Source: Carnegiea gigantea (Eukaryota > Streptophyta > Magnoliopsida > Caryophyllales > Cactaceae). From it: 64,000 bases of DNA. A program made the translations under genes and the position numbers. The stretch is from contig JAKOGI010000420.1 of assembly GCA_029747015.1 (NCBI GenBank), forward strand, positions 551,501-615,500, given 5' to 3'. This document shows, piece after piece, positions 36,400 to 47,599 of this stretch (within the stretch, counting starts at the first letter, position 1; every line of letters starts with the position of its first letter). Below the pieces are notes generated by a model. The model had not been told where the DNA came from, did no database searches, and saw only the letters and a program-made list of their open reading frames with translations.

Positions 36400-38081
36400 C
36401 GTTGCTCGTGACAGGCCGCAAAGAACCATCAAAACGCCTACACGCTATTCCACTGATAATGAAGATGGATTAATAGCATATGACTTAGTTGTTGCACAAA
36501 AGATACCTGAAGGTATTAAATGTTCTAACTATTCTGAAACAATTTGTTGTCCCAATTTGTTAAACTGGCTTATGGCAATGCAAGAAGAGATGAAGAGTTT
36601 GTACAAGAATGAGACTTGGGAGTTGTGTGACTTATCCAAGGGTCATCGTTCCTTGACGGCCAAATGAGTGTGCAAAAGAAAGGAGGGTATTCCGAGGATT
36701 GAAGCTGTAAGATGGAAGGCACTGTTGGTTGTTCGAGGCTGCGACCAGAAGAAAGGTATTGACTTCAATGAAGTTTTCTCTCCTGTAGTACGTCATACCT
36801 CAATTAGAGTGTTGCTTACAGTTCTTGTTCTATTTGATCCAGAATTGTAGCAACTTGATTTGAAAATTGCATTCCTTCATGGGAAGTTAGAGGAAGAGAT
36901 ATACATGAAATAACCTGAGGGTTTTACAGTTCTTGGAAATGAAAATTATGTTTGCCACTTGAATAAGTTTCTATATGACTTGAAACAAGCACTGCAGTAG
37001 TGGTATAAAAGGTTTGATGCATTCATGATAGGACAAGGCTATACATGTTGTCATTATGACAATTATGTATATTTTCAAGAATGAGAGATTTCTTCATTTA
37101 TCTATTACTATATGTGAATGACATGCTTGTTGCCTCCAAGGATAAGTCCTTGATCAGTAAGTTGAAATCTCAACTTAGCAATGAGTTTAGGATGAAGGAT
37201 CTTAGGACAACTAAGAAGATACTGGTATGGAGATTCACAAAGATTGACAGGCTAGTAAGCTCTACCTATCTCAAAGAAAGTACCTTGAAAAAGTCCTTGA
37301 TATGTTCAATATGAGTATCTGCAAACCAGTGACTACTCCTCTAGCTACTTATTTCAAACTATCAGCCAAGTCTTATCCTGCATCTAAAAAGGAAATAGAG
37401 AAGATGTCTCATGTTCCTTATTCTAGTGTAGTTGGGAGCTTCATATATGCTATGGTCTGCACTAGACCGGATTTAGCCTATGTAGTTAGCGTGGTGAGTC
37501 ATTATATGCATAATCCTAATAAGTATCATTGGGAAGCTGTGAAATGGATCCTTCACTGTATGAAGGGTTCTCTCGACAAGTGTCTATTTGTAACGTACTC
37601 AAGGTGTGATAAGTCCAATACTGCAACCTATGATGTTGCAGGATTCGTTGACTCTGACTACAGTGGAGATGTTGATCATAGGTGTTGTACTTCGGGCTAC
37701 CTCTTTACTCTATGTGTGGGTGCTATCTCTTGGAAGGCATCCCTATAGCCTATTGCAGCTTTATCTACAACGGAAGCAGTATACATTGTTGCAACTGAGG
37801 GAGTTAAGAAAGCTAGATGGTTGAAAGGCCTTATTGTAGAGCTTGGAGCTACACAAGGTGTCACTACGGTGTTTTCAGATAGTCGAAGTACTATCCATCT
37901 CACCAAGAATGATGTTTATCACTCCAAGACCAAGCATATCAACATCGAGTACCATCATATCGAAGATACTATTGTTGTAGGAGATATTATAATAGATAAC
38001 CCTGCAGATATGCTCACCAAGTCTCTCCCTATTACTAAGTTCCAGCACTGTTTAAACCTAGTTGATGCTCAGTGTTGTTGA
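36400..38081 (+). pseudogene. Copia RT and RNase H remnant
   Basis: RT begins MQEEMKSLYKNETWEL and contains [15 protein letters not shown]. The catalytic box reads YVND rather than YVDD. Later blocks are VGSFIYAMVCTRPDLAY, GFVDSDYSGDVDHR and KHINIEYHHIEDTI, ending DAQCC. Several in-frame stops (near 36665, 36848, 36914, 36999, 37746) are present. Confidence 0.85.
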
Positions 38082-38174
38082 CTCTTTGGGGCCCGCTCTG
38101 CAGGGCATCACCCTTCGGGGTCTTTCGGTGATCTATTTATTCTAGAATTGGTGAATTTGGTCCAAGGTGGATAT

Positions 38175-38570
38175 TGTTGGATTTATGGCCCAAATATAAT
38201 GACGGCTAGGGTATCCTCGTACATGTATGCTTGATCCCATTATTCGGGCATGCCTTGAGCCTCCATAGTCTTCATTAACACACAGTAGTACACAAACACA
38301 ATTGTTGAGCTTTCTTATTCTGCTATTCTAGCCTTGTGAGAGCGTGTTCTAAAGTGAATTGTAATAACTAATTAATCTCTCCTTAGAGCATTTCTCTCAG
38401 AGATCAATTCTATACTCTCCCATCTCTATAGTGAATTTTGCTTATCGTAGTTCGTGGTTTTTCCCACATTAGGTTTTCCACGTAAATCTTGGTGTTGATT
38501 TGCGTTTGTTCTTTATTAATGTATTTTGTGATTCTTTGTTATTGCATCCAATTCCTATATGATCCTGATA
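38175..38570 (+). repeat. 3' LTR of the K4 Copia
   Basis: 396 bp beginning TGTTGGATTTAT, preceded by the purine-rich AAGGTGGATAT tract. Visibly diverged from the 5' LTR. Confidence 0.85.
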
Positions 38571-38772
38571 GGTTCCCATATACGTTTTGAACTAGTTCGC
38601 TGTGCGTGTTGGTGGTGGCTACGGTGAGTGGGAGGAGGAAGAGGGTGGTTGCAGCCGGGAAAAAGTTGTTATCCATTTCTCAACTTATGGCTTAGTTTGC
38701 TTGCTTGGCTAAGGGTTTTCAGGGTTTTAGCTAGCTATGCTGGTGAACTAAAATGGGGGCATGGACAGTCCC

Positions 38773-38780
38773 TATTTATA
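38773..38780 (-). promoter_or_regulatory. TATA box of K4
   Basis: TATAAATA on the minus strand, 97 bp upstream of the former ATG. The core is still intact although the gene is dead. Confidence 0.65.
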
Positions 38781-38937
38781 GAATTTGAGTTCATGTCCTA
38801 GAGCCACTCAATAATTATCTATAACAAAATATGAATATCTTGTTACGATACATTTGTTACGTGTGTTTATTTTGACTTAAAAATGATTGAATAGTAGAAG
38901 TATATATAATCTAAAAATTATTTTAAAACTTCACTTT

Positions 38938-40376
38938 GAATGCATCAGTAAAAAAGTCCAAGACGATTAACCTTTCGAAATGTAGAAGATGTAGAGGATG
39001 ACCAAAGAAAAGTTAATATGAGGTGATTAAATATGATTTGAAGTCATAAGACTAATGAAGGACATGACTCGTAATAGCAGTTTGTAGAGATCTAGGATTA
39101 CGGTTACATATAGGGATGGGCGTAGGGCGGGAACGGGGCGGGTGGAGTTGTACCCACACCCATACCCATTTTCAAAAGTTATCCCCATATCCACACCTAT
39201 ATCTATCGGGTTTTTAAAACCTATCTTCATACCCATACTCATCGGGTATTTCAGGTATTTCAGGTTTTATTCGGGCATACACAGATATTAAAATATAATA
39301 CCAATTAGGTAATTTCTTTTGTCTAAAGAAATTCACAAAACTAAATTCAATTAGGCAAAATGTTCTAAAAAAATACAATACCCATTGGAAAGTGCAAGAG
39401 TTCATACTTAGCTCATAAACAAAAAGTGCATTCTAGAAATGACTGAAATGAGAGATTGAGGGACACAACAAATGAGTTAGAATTTTAAGTTTGTGAGTCG
39501 TGAATCATCCGACTTTATATATCGGCATAGTAAATGAGCGATACAAATGGATGCATTGCATAATTGGGGATAAGTTATTATATGGAGCCTTTTTTTTAAA
39601 ACAAATTACCAACGCTCAAAACGTAAAACTTTATTTAACAATTTATTTTACCCCCAAAAAATATTCGGATGCGGGGCGGGTGTGGGTATGGGGCGGGTGA
39701 TGCCTATATCCGTACCCGTACTTGTACCCATATCCATGCCCATTTTCAGTGTACACGCCGATACCCATTTTTTTTTTCAAGTTTTTGTACTCATACCCGC
39801 TATAAATGGGGCGGGTTCGGGATGAATTTTTCAGATTCGGGTGTAACTCATATCCCTAGTTACATACCATAGACCAGCATGCTCCTAATCCTTCATTTGG
39901 CTTTTGTTTAAGTAGTGTTTATTGTTGTGTTATATTGAATATTATTTTTTTCCTGCGTTTGATGCAATCATGTAGACTAGTAGATTAATCTCCACAGGGT
40001 TATCTTATCGCACCTCCGATTATTGGCTATTGTTTTTTTTTGCAACATCACTCCCCCTACGATTATTTGAAGGTAGACTGTTATTGGCCAGATTAGTAGT
40101 GTGTCGCCCTTTGCTGTTCAAGGTACGTAGAACTCTTATCTCTCAATTGTTGTTCTTGTTAACTTCTATTATTTAAAGTAATTAGGTATTGTGTATGTTA
40201 ACTTAGTTTACCAATCGATTTTCATCTTCTAAATATTTTATTAAAATTTTTATATGGGTCTATTGGAAAAGACATCCGTACGAGTAGTCATGTGTATAGA
40301 GGTAAGGTTACCTATATCTAAATTTTTCCATATCCCATAAAACAGAATTTACATTAAGAGGTGGTGTTGTTATTTA
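38938..40376 (+). mobile_element. RTE LINE 3' fragment with a hAT insertion
   Basis: The left part (38950-39110) encodes the degraded RTE C-terminus (words like KYDLKS and KDMTR.SSL on the plus strand). The right part (39867-40376) is the RTE 3' tail, colinear with 59200-59670. The flanks AAAACTTCACTTT (38925-38937) and AAAACCTCACTTT (40377-40389) look like a 13-bp target duplication with one change. A hAT element at 39111-39858 is nested inside. Confidence 0.75.
39111..39858. mobile_element. Non-autonomous hAT element, 748 bp
   Basis: A perfect 8-bp duplication GTTACATA (39103-39110 and 39859-39866) flanks ends TAGGGATGGG and, on the other strand, TAGGGATATG. Subterminal regions repeat (A/T)CCC(A/G)TACCC and GCGGGT-type words. 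No transposase is present. It split an RTE fragment. Confidence 0.92.
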
Positions 40377-40890
40377 AAAACCTCACTTTATACACGTATA
40401 ACTTTCAAATTTATAAAATTAAGCATATAATGTGTCATTTATGCCGTCGAATATAAAAGCCTTAACGTTCATGCGTTATTAATTAAAATTATCAAAAAAT
40501 CATAAAATATATTAACCAGGATTGAAGCTATGATATCATCATTTTATTAAATTATTATGTGGCATGCATGTGAAGTTGTGAACCATGTGATCATCTCTCG
40601 TTTTTTTTTTTTTTTTTTGGTACGAATACATGAGTGGAGGACGTACCATCACTCAAAAATGACAAACGGTTCACCCAATTAGTCCATTTCTTTTGATTAA
40701 AAAAAATCGCCTATTGCTATAACTTTGTGGGTGTAAAAGAACAAATAAAGATAAGGTAATCTATAATTGTATACGTGGTTCTCTCAATGTTCTATATTTT
40801 TTTCGTACAACAGCAGCGTCGTGGCGCTACCAAAAAAAAATCAAAGTGGTTAGCCAACGGTGAGCACGGCGTGAATATGAATGATCAAGT
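40377..40890 (-). other. Continuation of the K4 upstream region
   Basis: Homologous to regions upstream of K1 (860-1335) and K6 (61800-62325). It ends in the GTGGCGCTAC module at 40817-40890. Displaced from its gene by the RTE insertion. No gene. Confidence 0.65.
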
Positions 40891-41329
40891 CTTCCAATGA
40901 TTTATTTATGGAAGGTCATGTCAGATAAATTTCTCTTATTTGATAAGAGAAATGAAAACTTTATTGATCAAGCGTAATTTATCATATGACACAAAGAAAG
41001 CGACAAACAAGCATGAAATAGACTCTCATAATTGGAGAGTAAAAGCACAACTCTCACAAATAAGAGATTGATTGATCTCCCAGTTGGGGAGACAACGACT
41101 AAAATTACTAATTATAAAAATTCTATGTAGTAAATAAAAGCAAGCTAGAAATGGCCGATGATTTCCCTTCGTCTCCAGAATCTTGGAAAAAGATTGCTGG
41201 TCTTGCACAATAGGAGAGGAGAAAGATAGAGAGAAGAGATGAGGAAGCTACGAGTCTTATGCAAATAATTGTTTGCATAGCGGGCATTTATTCAGATACG
41301 GAACAATTGTTCTAATTTCAGTATTTATA

Positions 41330-42540
41330 GATGATTGTTTAGATATGCTGTTGAATAAAATGTGTTCGCAAATTTAGTTTTTGAGTTAGTAGATTAATGT
41401 AAATTGACTTAAAAAGACATAAATATTTTCCAAAAACATGGATAACTTCTATAGATAAAATTTTCGAAAGGGTATTTTTGATAAAAAAAAAAAATGCGGC
41501 GTATGTTTTGAATGTCAAAAAGTTAATTATAAATTCTTTTTGAAACACTAAATGCTACTTGAAACGATAGTCCAATCATTAGATTATCAAACACCAAAAA
41601 TTGATTGATAACTATCTTAACTTGGTCGAATGTTAAATGCTAAACGCTACTCTAAATCTTATGGTCGAACTCATCCAAAGTGTACTGATTAAAAAAATCT
41701 TGACATTGGCTTGATTAGGTGAAGTTAGTTGTTTAAGTAGATTGCGGTGGTTTACGTAGCAAATAGATACTTATGTATCTGATAACGATTTAAATTTAGT
41801 TGTTAGCGGATAACTGTTTAGTTGAGCATTTAAAACAAATGTGTTCAGTAAATTTTGCCATTTGGTTAGCTGGCTAATATAAATTGACACAAAAGGTTAT
41901 AGATATATAATTTCCAAACGGCATTTTTTGGTGAAAAATATAAAATGCTACTTTTGAATATCAAAAGCTAATATGAGTTTTTCATAAATGATGTTTGAAA
42001 CTCTAAATGCTGCTTGACATGTTAATAAAAGGCTAGGTTATTGGACACTAAAAATTGACTAATCAGCGTATTGACTTGGACCCTGTTCAGTCAAATTAAT
42101 TGTTCAGGTAGCGGATAACGGTTCAGCCAGAGGATATCATTTCTAATTTAGCTATATAGCAGATATCTGTTTAGACGAGCGGTTTAAACAAATGTGTCAG
42201 GTAAATTTAGCTGTTGGGTTAATTAATGTAAATGGACATAAAAAATACATGGATAATTTCCAAAGATAAAATTTTCAAAAGATATTTTTTGTCAAAAAAT
42301 ATGAAACACTACTATCGAATGTCAATACTAATATTGTTCATTTTTCAAAAACGTTGCTTAAAACGCTAAACATTACTTGAAATATCAGTTAAAACAGTAA
42401 GTTACCAAATATTAAAAATTGACTGACTAGTGTATTCATTTAATCAAAATACTAAACACTACTCAAAATATTGTTGCCAGGCACAGCTTTGACAAAAAAT
42501 ATTAAACGCTACCCAAAACGTTGTTGTCAAAAACAACCAT
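41330..42540. repeat. Array of three degraded MITE-like units
   Basis: Three diverged copies of the element at 50463-50895, near 41330-41690, 41700-42090 and 42085-42540. Each has AATGTGTTCGGTAAATTTAG-like, TGTAAATTGACATAAAA, and AAACGCTAC..CTTGAAA.G blocks. Also present in the 53.6-kb duplicate. Confidence 0.65.
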
Positions 42541-43195
42541 TGTGTGAAATAATTTGAATTGGTATATTATATACCTTAAAAATTCATTAATGCTCAAAAG
42601 GCTATTAAAACACTTAATCACCAATAATTGTGGCCAGAGGCGCATATATTATGCATGTTAATTATTGATTACATGTACAAGCCCATAAACAAGGGCATCG
42701 ACAGGTTTATGTTAATTGTAATTCTTTTTGGGTAACTCCATCGCATAAAAGTTTATCATGAGACAACATCATGTTAAACCCACCTAATCAAGTGACCCCC
42801 ATTTATGCATCATGCGTCCATTTTAATTGTCTTTAAAAAATTATTATAAGAAATCACTTCCAAAAATTCACACATAAATATGTAAGTTTAGGACGGGCAT
42901 GTACATCTCACAAGGGTAAATTTATGAATCACAAACCCTCCTAAAAATTTAAGGTTTTGATTCGGATTTTCTTCCACCCAAATCCGAAGTTGCCTGCAAG
43001 TTAGTGGACTTAAACAAGATCCATATTCCAGAACAACTATTTTTGATAATAAAGATTGAATTCATTAAATGGAAGTTACATGAGTTATGACATTAACAAT
43101 GAGTCTCAAGTTCAAACAAGTATATCACTACAATAAAAACAAGTTAAATACTCTGCACAAGAACACTAATTATTATGCTTTCACAACAGCATCCC

Positions 43196-43685
43196 GGTCC
43201 ATTTGAGACCGAAACAGTTCGGTCTCCAAAATAGAAAATTCGGTCTCTATTTAAATTTGGAGACCGAACAGAGACCGAAATTTATCGGTCTCCAAATGTT
43301 TGGTAGCAATTCAAATTTGGAGACCGGGTTTGAAGAAAACGGTCTCGACTTGAGACCAAACCACATCGGTCTCTAATTGAGACCAAAAAATTTGGTCTCA
43401 ACTAGAGACCATGCAGTTTGGTCTCTGACTGAGACCGAAGCCCACCGGTCTCCATTTGAGACCAAAGCCTACCGGTCTCCATTTGAGACCAAGCCTGTAC
43501 GGTCTCCATTTGAGACCAAGCCTGTACGGTCTCTGGTGGAGACCATTATCTTCGGTCTCAATTGGAGACCAGATTTCATTTTGGTCTCCACTAGAGACCG
43601 CGGTCCCTTTTCCAGTTGGAGACCGAAATGTCTATTTCGGTCTCAGACAGAGACCGAATTGTCTATTTCGGTCTCTAACCTGCAC
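43196..43685. repeat. CACTA subterminal array: 17-bp palindromic pairs every 27 bp
   Basis: GGTCTC-N5-GAGACC occurs at 43341, 43368, 43394, 43420, 43447, 43474, 43501, 43528, 43554, 43583 and 43639, a spacing of 26-29 bp for ten units in a row and one outlier. Single or mismatched motifs flank these. In En/Spm the TNPA protein binds subterminal motifs of this sort. Confidence 0.9.
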
Positions 43686-44569
43686 ATAATTTTGCATGAA
43701 TTCTACTCATTTGAACATAGCACCTACATAATTTACACATTATGCTATTTATATGCTCGGGCCACAATTGCCCCTAAATACAATAAATCGAGATACGTAC
43801 TATGGCATCCAAAATTTCACCAAAATTTTCAAAGTTTTGCATTCCAAAACCATAACAACTACGTACAACCATTTCATATCAAACACTTTTCGCAACAACG
43901 CCCAAAATGCTTATCCACCAATCATAAAGTCCCGAGACTCATTGAGGTGTTCATGTAATTGCAACTACGCACACAACTAAGTTAAAGGGTACAACCACAC
44001 ATACCTAAATCTATGAGGATGCTTGAGAGTTGTCTGCGCGGGTGGGGTGGCCAAGGAGCGTCGAGAAGCTATCAAACCGAGCATTTAGCTCCAGCAGTCC
44101 AATTCTTTGCTCATCCAGCTGCTTCTTTGTAGCTTCCAACTCCTCCCTCGTACTACTCAACTCCTCCCTAGTACTCCTCAACTCCTCCTCTGTCGAATGT
44201 AGTCGAGCTTGAGTCGTCTGCAGCTCATTCTGTGTCGTATGCAATTGATCCTGGAGCTGCGTAACTATTGGGGTGGAATATGCCGAAGAACTGCTGCAGC
44301 TAGTACGCCTAGACGTGTCGGTCTCTCAAACATGGCAGGACCCTCTCTTCCAAGTCCGTATATAGTGCCCTTCTCACTCCAGCCACCACTGGCCTTGAAG
44401 AACAGGTGATCATCTGCAGCTGAACCCACTTGCACATCAGTTCCTGCTTTCAGTTGCTCATATTTGTCCTGCATCATTGGAATAAATTCAAAAAGTCCAT
44501 CAAAATAGGGAAAATTAATGAGATTAACTCACTTCAGCATTGAAGACTAACTCATCATTACACAATTCA

Positions 44570-44760
44570 TATATATTTGTATTTTTGGGAAGAAACGGAC
44601 AGAGTTCCCCTTAAAAGTTGACAATATCCCAAGTTTAAAGCCATAATTTCTTCCCTGCAATACATAAAAATACAGAACACGTTCGCACGCTCAACAGGCC
44701 ACACGCCCGGAGTACATCTCAACGGATCACACATCCGGAGCATATCACCTCCCATGACAA
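44570..44760. repeat. Single copy of the 285-bp CACTA intron repeat
   Basis: Shares GGAAGAAACGGACAGAGTTC, GCACGCTCAACAGGCCACAC and CCGGAGCAT blocks with the array at 45940-46770. Confidence 0.75.
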
Positions 44761-45939
44761 TGATGAAAACACAAATACAAGCAAAGATATTAATATTAAT
44801 GAAGGAAGGGGATCAAGTGAGCTGGGTCGAAAGAGAAGTCCAAATTTACATATCAAACATATCTTCGTCAATCAATTAGTCTCAGACTAGTTTATTGAGC
44901 ACCTACACAGAGTGGCATCCAAGTACTTATGCTAGACGTTTAAGGTTTATGATGTACCTAAAACAATTTATCTATCAATACTTATGGAACTTAAATCAAT
45001 CTCGGTATCATGTACCAATGAACATTTCAAGTACCTAAATCAAGTGACTTCTTATCCACATAGATATATATATACACCAAAAGTACTAATACTGTAATGT
45101 TCTTTCATGTAGTACTTACATAAACACTCTGCACGTGAGCATCGCACCAAATCCGTTGACCATTCTCATCAACCTTTGAATGAGTGGTCGCAAACAATTC
45201 AGCAGCAGAAGGTCTTCTTCCCAATTGCTTCGTCGAACAGATACACATATATATGTTTACGTTAGCAGCCTTGAAAAATTAATTTAACGTATTCCAGTCA
45301 AGTATTTCAGATATTCATACCAGTCTCTCGACCCACATTGTCGCTGATATTGGCCCCTGGCTGTGCCCAATCTTACCCTTCGGTCCCTCTGTCTTGTTCT
45401 TCATGTTCTGCTCAGACCGCTTCTTGAATTCCTGATCAGTTTCCCTCTTGTGTTACAATGATGCGCGAAGATCATCCGTCATCCAAGTAATGATCTTGTC
45501 CGGAGAGCCCCTCGCGGCCTTGTTCACTATGTCTTTCACCCTTACACGCACCTTTTGTTGCCATTCTCTTCTGACTAACGCCTCGTGCTCAGGATCCCAT
45601 GTGAATCGTTGCTGCATGTAAAATTCCAAATAATAGATCAAAATTCGATTGCATTGTGTTAGTTTGCCAAAAAACTCATTAGTGGTCATTTTTTACACGT
45701 AACTCATAATAAGTGGTCATGTTTTAAACATAATAACGAAAAAACACCCAGATTATATATATACATTATGTCAGTTCCAACACCAGTTACATATTTAGAC
45801 CTTTCTGTTGCATATAAAAAAAAACCAACAAGAGGATAGATGACATACTTATTGGCTACAAGATTGCTTAAACGACATATACATTTAGTGTACTTTAAAT
45901 ATAGGTGAATGTACAATTATTTGCATGCAGTCATATTTG

Positions 45940-46770
45940 TGGAAAGAAACGGACAGAGTTCTGCCTAGCAATTGACAATATCCGAGCCATACATTATCGT
46001 AAAAGAAATACATACAAGTACATAAGATAATTGCACGCTCAACAGGCCACACGCCCGGAGTACACAAAATACACATCTCCACGGATCACACATCCGGAGC
46101 ATTGGGGTTTACATCCCAAAAATTAAGAAAAAACAATACATCTCAACAGATCACACAACCTTGTCACTAGAATTTACTAACACACACCACCAAGTATACT
46201 TTAAGCTTTCATATTTCTGTCCCTATGTGTGTGGAGGGGTTTGTGTGTGTCTGTATATTTACATATATATATTCATTTCTTGGAAGAAACAGATAGAGTT
46301 CCGCCTAAAAGTTGACCACGTCCCAGGCTTAAAGCCATACATCACTTCCCTGCATTAAATAAAAATACAGAACACATTTGCATGCTCAACGGGCCACACG
46401 CCCGGAGTACACCAACAATACATCTCAACAGATCACACAACCTCGTCACTAGAATTTACATTCACACACCACCAAGTATACTTTAAGCTTTCATATTTTT
46501 GTCCCTATGTGTGTGGGGGGGTTGTGTGTGAATGTGTACATATACATATATATATTTATTTCTTGGAAGAAACAGACAAAGTTCCACCTAAAAGTTGACC
46601 ATATCCCAGGCTTAAAACCATACATTACTTCCCTGCATTAAATAAAAATACAGAACACATTTGCACGCTCAATGGGCCACACGCCCGGAATACACCAAGT
46701 ACACATCTCCACGGATCACACATCCGGAGCATTGGGGTTTACATCCCAAAAATTAAGAGAAAACAATTTA
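45940..46770. repeat. Tandem repeat, about 285-bp unit, in the CACTA gene
   Basis: About two and a half units. CATCTCAACAGATCACACAA recurs at about 46139 and 46423. Each unit has GGCCACACGCCCGGAGTACA, CACACACCACCAAGTATACT, TCATTTCTTGGAAGAAACAG-like and ATAAAAATACAGAACAC blocks. It lies between coding blocks, so likely intronic. Confidence 0.85.
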
Positions 46771-47599
46771 CTTATCAATACTTATGGAACTTAAATCAAT
46801 ATTGGTATCATGTACCTAAATCAATGGTAGTATAACGAACATACCATATGGTGAAGTTGAGAAGTATACCTTAAAATAATTTCACCAAAACCTCCTGTGA
46901 TCCTCAGGGGCGTCCCACTAGCACATGAAGGCGTCCTTATAGTAAGCCCGAATGGTTTCGGAGATGGCTCGTGCGACATCTCGATGACCAAACCTATGAT
47001 AGAGCATTGCCCACAAATGAAATGAAAACGTTGTACACATCCGTTTTGTGTATTTTGAATGTTAACGACGCTTACCACATGTCGGTGTTAGGCACAAATC
47101 GTACCCTCGTCAATGGGGTGCTAGTGCCCTCCAACGGAAACTCCGGAGGCTGCGTCTCCTGAGAGTCGCACTGGGTGATGGCTCTGCATGAACCATCCAT
47201 GCGTACCTACTCCTGCGCAATGTTATGAAAATCAGTTAGATAAGTGCATGCATTTGAATTTGAAAATTGTATGCCCAACGACACTAAACATGATACACTG
47301 AGCAATGTTGGATACTGTGGTATGAAGGTCACAAATTGCATAAACACATTACAGCTGCAACCAATACGCACTCCGGTAGGAAAACATGCAACTCAAATAA
47401 TATAACGAATCGAGGGAGAGGATTGTAATAGAAGTTTGCATACATTTAACATACGGAACAGGGATTCTAAATCATAAAAACACCAGCAGTCCATAAATTA
47501 GTGAACGACGTGCACTATATAAACATTGACTCGGTGAAGTAATCATCATCATCATCATCAACATTATCATCATCTTCATCTAGTAACCCGCCGTGCCAT

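Larger units (their letters stand above)
33520..38570 (+). mobile_element. Copia LTR retrotransposon in K4, complete but defective (5.05 kb)
   Basis: It lies within the K4 coding region, flanked by GGTTT (33515-33519) and GGTTC (38571-38575), a diverged 5-bp duplication. LTRs are 33520-33961 and 38175-38570. Internal order is gag, protease, integrase, RT, RNase H, with protein words close to the Tork/Tnt1-like branch (WVLDS-x-CTYHMC, STVTGSA). Many stops and frameshifts make it dead. Its plus orientation is opposite to the host gene. Confidence 0.93.
32976..38676 (-). pseudogene. Kunitz inhibitor K4, split by a Copia element and carrying nonsense codons
   Basis: The ATG at 38676-38674 begins a signal peptide (MDNNFFPAATTLF). 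Coding homology stops at 38571, where the Copia element begins, and resumes at 33519. A TAA replaces the usual Gln or Glu codon after EVGS (near 33496). A second TAA follows LQPGE near 33100. The normal stop is at 32976-32978 after DVVASI. The usual NET sequon has become DET. The TATA core is intact at 38773-38780. An RTE fragment has also entered the upstream region (38938-40376). Non-functional. Confidence 0.92.
40103..43181. repeat. Long duplication, partner at 53597-56513
   Basis: About 3 kb of near-identical sequence in the same orientation. It starts within the RTE tail (GTCGCC) and ends at ATGCTTT. The partner lacks about 145 bp (42204-42348 here). No gene lies inside. Confidence 0.95.
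44011..47100 (-). pseudogene. TNPA-like (Transposase_24 family) gene remnant of the CACTA element
   Basis: Exon-like blocks in order on the minus strand: AISETIRAYYKDAF (about 46990-46880); FTWDPEHEALVRREWQQK (about 45605); SEQNMKNKTEGPKGKIGHSQ (about 45400) ending at a GTATG donor near 45320; LGRRPSAAELFATTHSK (about 45220) ending at GTAAGT near 45118; FFKASGGWSEKGTIYGLG (about 44395); and a coiled coil of TEEELRSTREELSSTREELE (44240-44011). These match Ptta/En/Spm proteins. In-frame stops (after DDLRASL and after KDAFMC) and a frame change near 44320 mark it as decayed. Introns hold tandem repeats. Confidence 0.75.

Noticed and set aside
43126..43140. CACTACAATAAAAAC as the CACTA terminus
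   Set aside because: The paralogous site at 56453, which has no CACTA element, also reads CACTACAA and homology continues past it to about 43181, so the string is older host sequence.
43196..43685. GGTCTC array as a CRISPR-like or satellite array
   Set aside because: Units are short palindromes next to CACTA gene remnants in a plant sequence, which fits subterminal transposase motifs.
43377..43958. 193-codon open frame across the motif array
   Set aside because: Its repeated residues come from the GGTCTC motifs; the tail has no recognisable domain.
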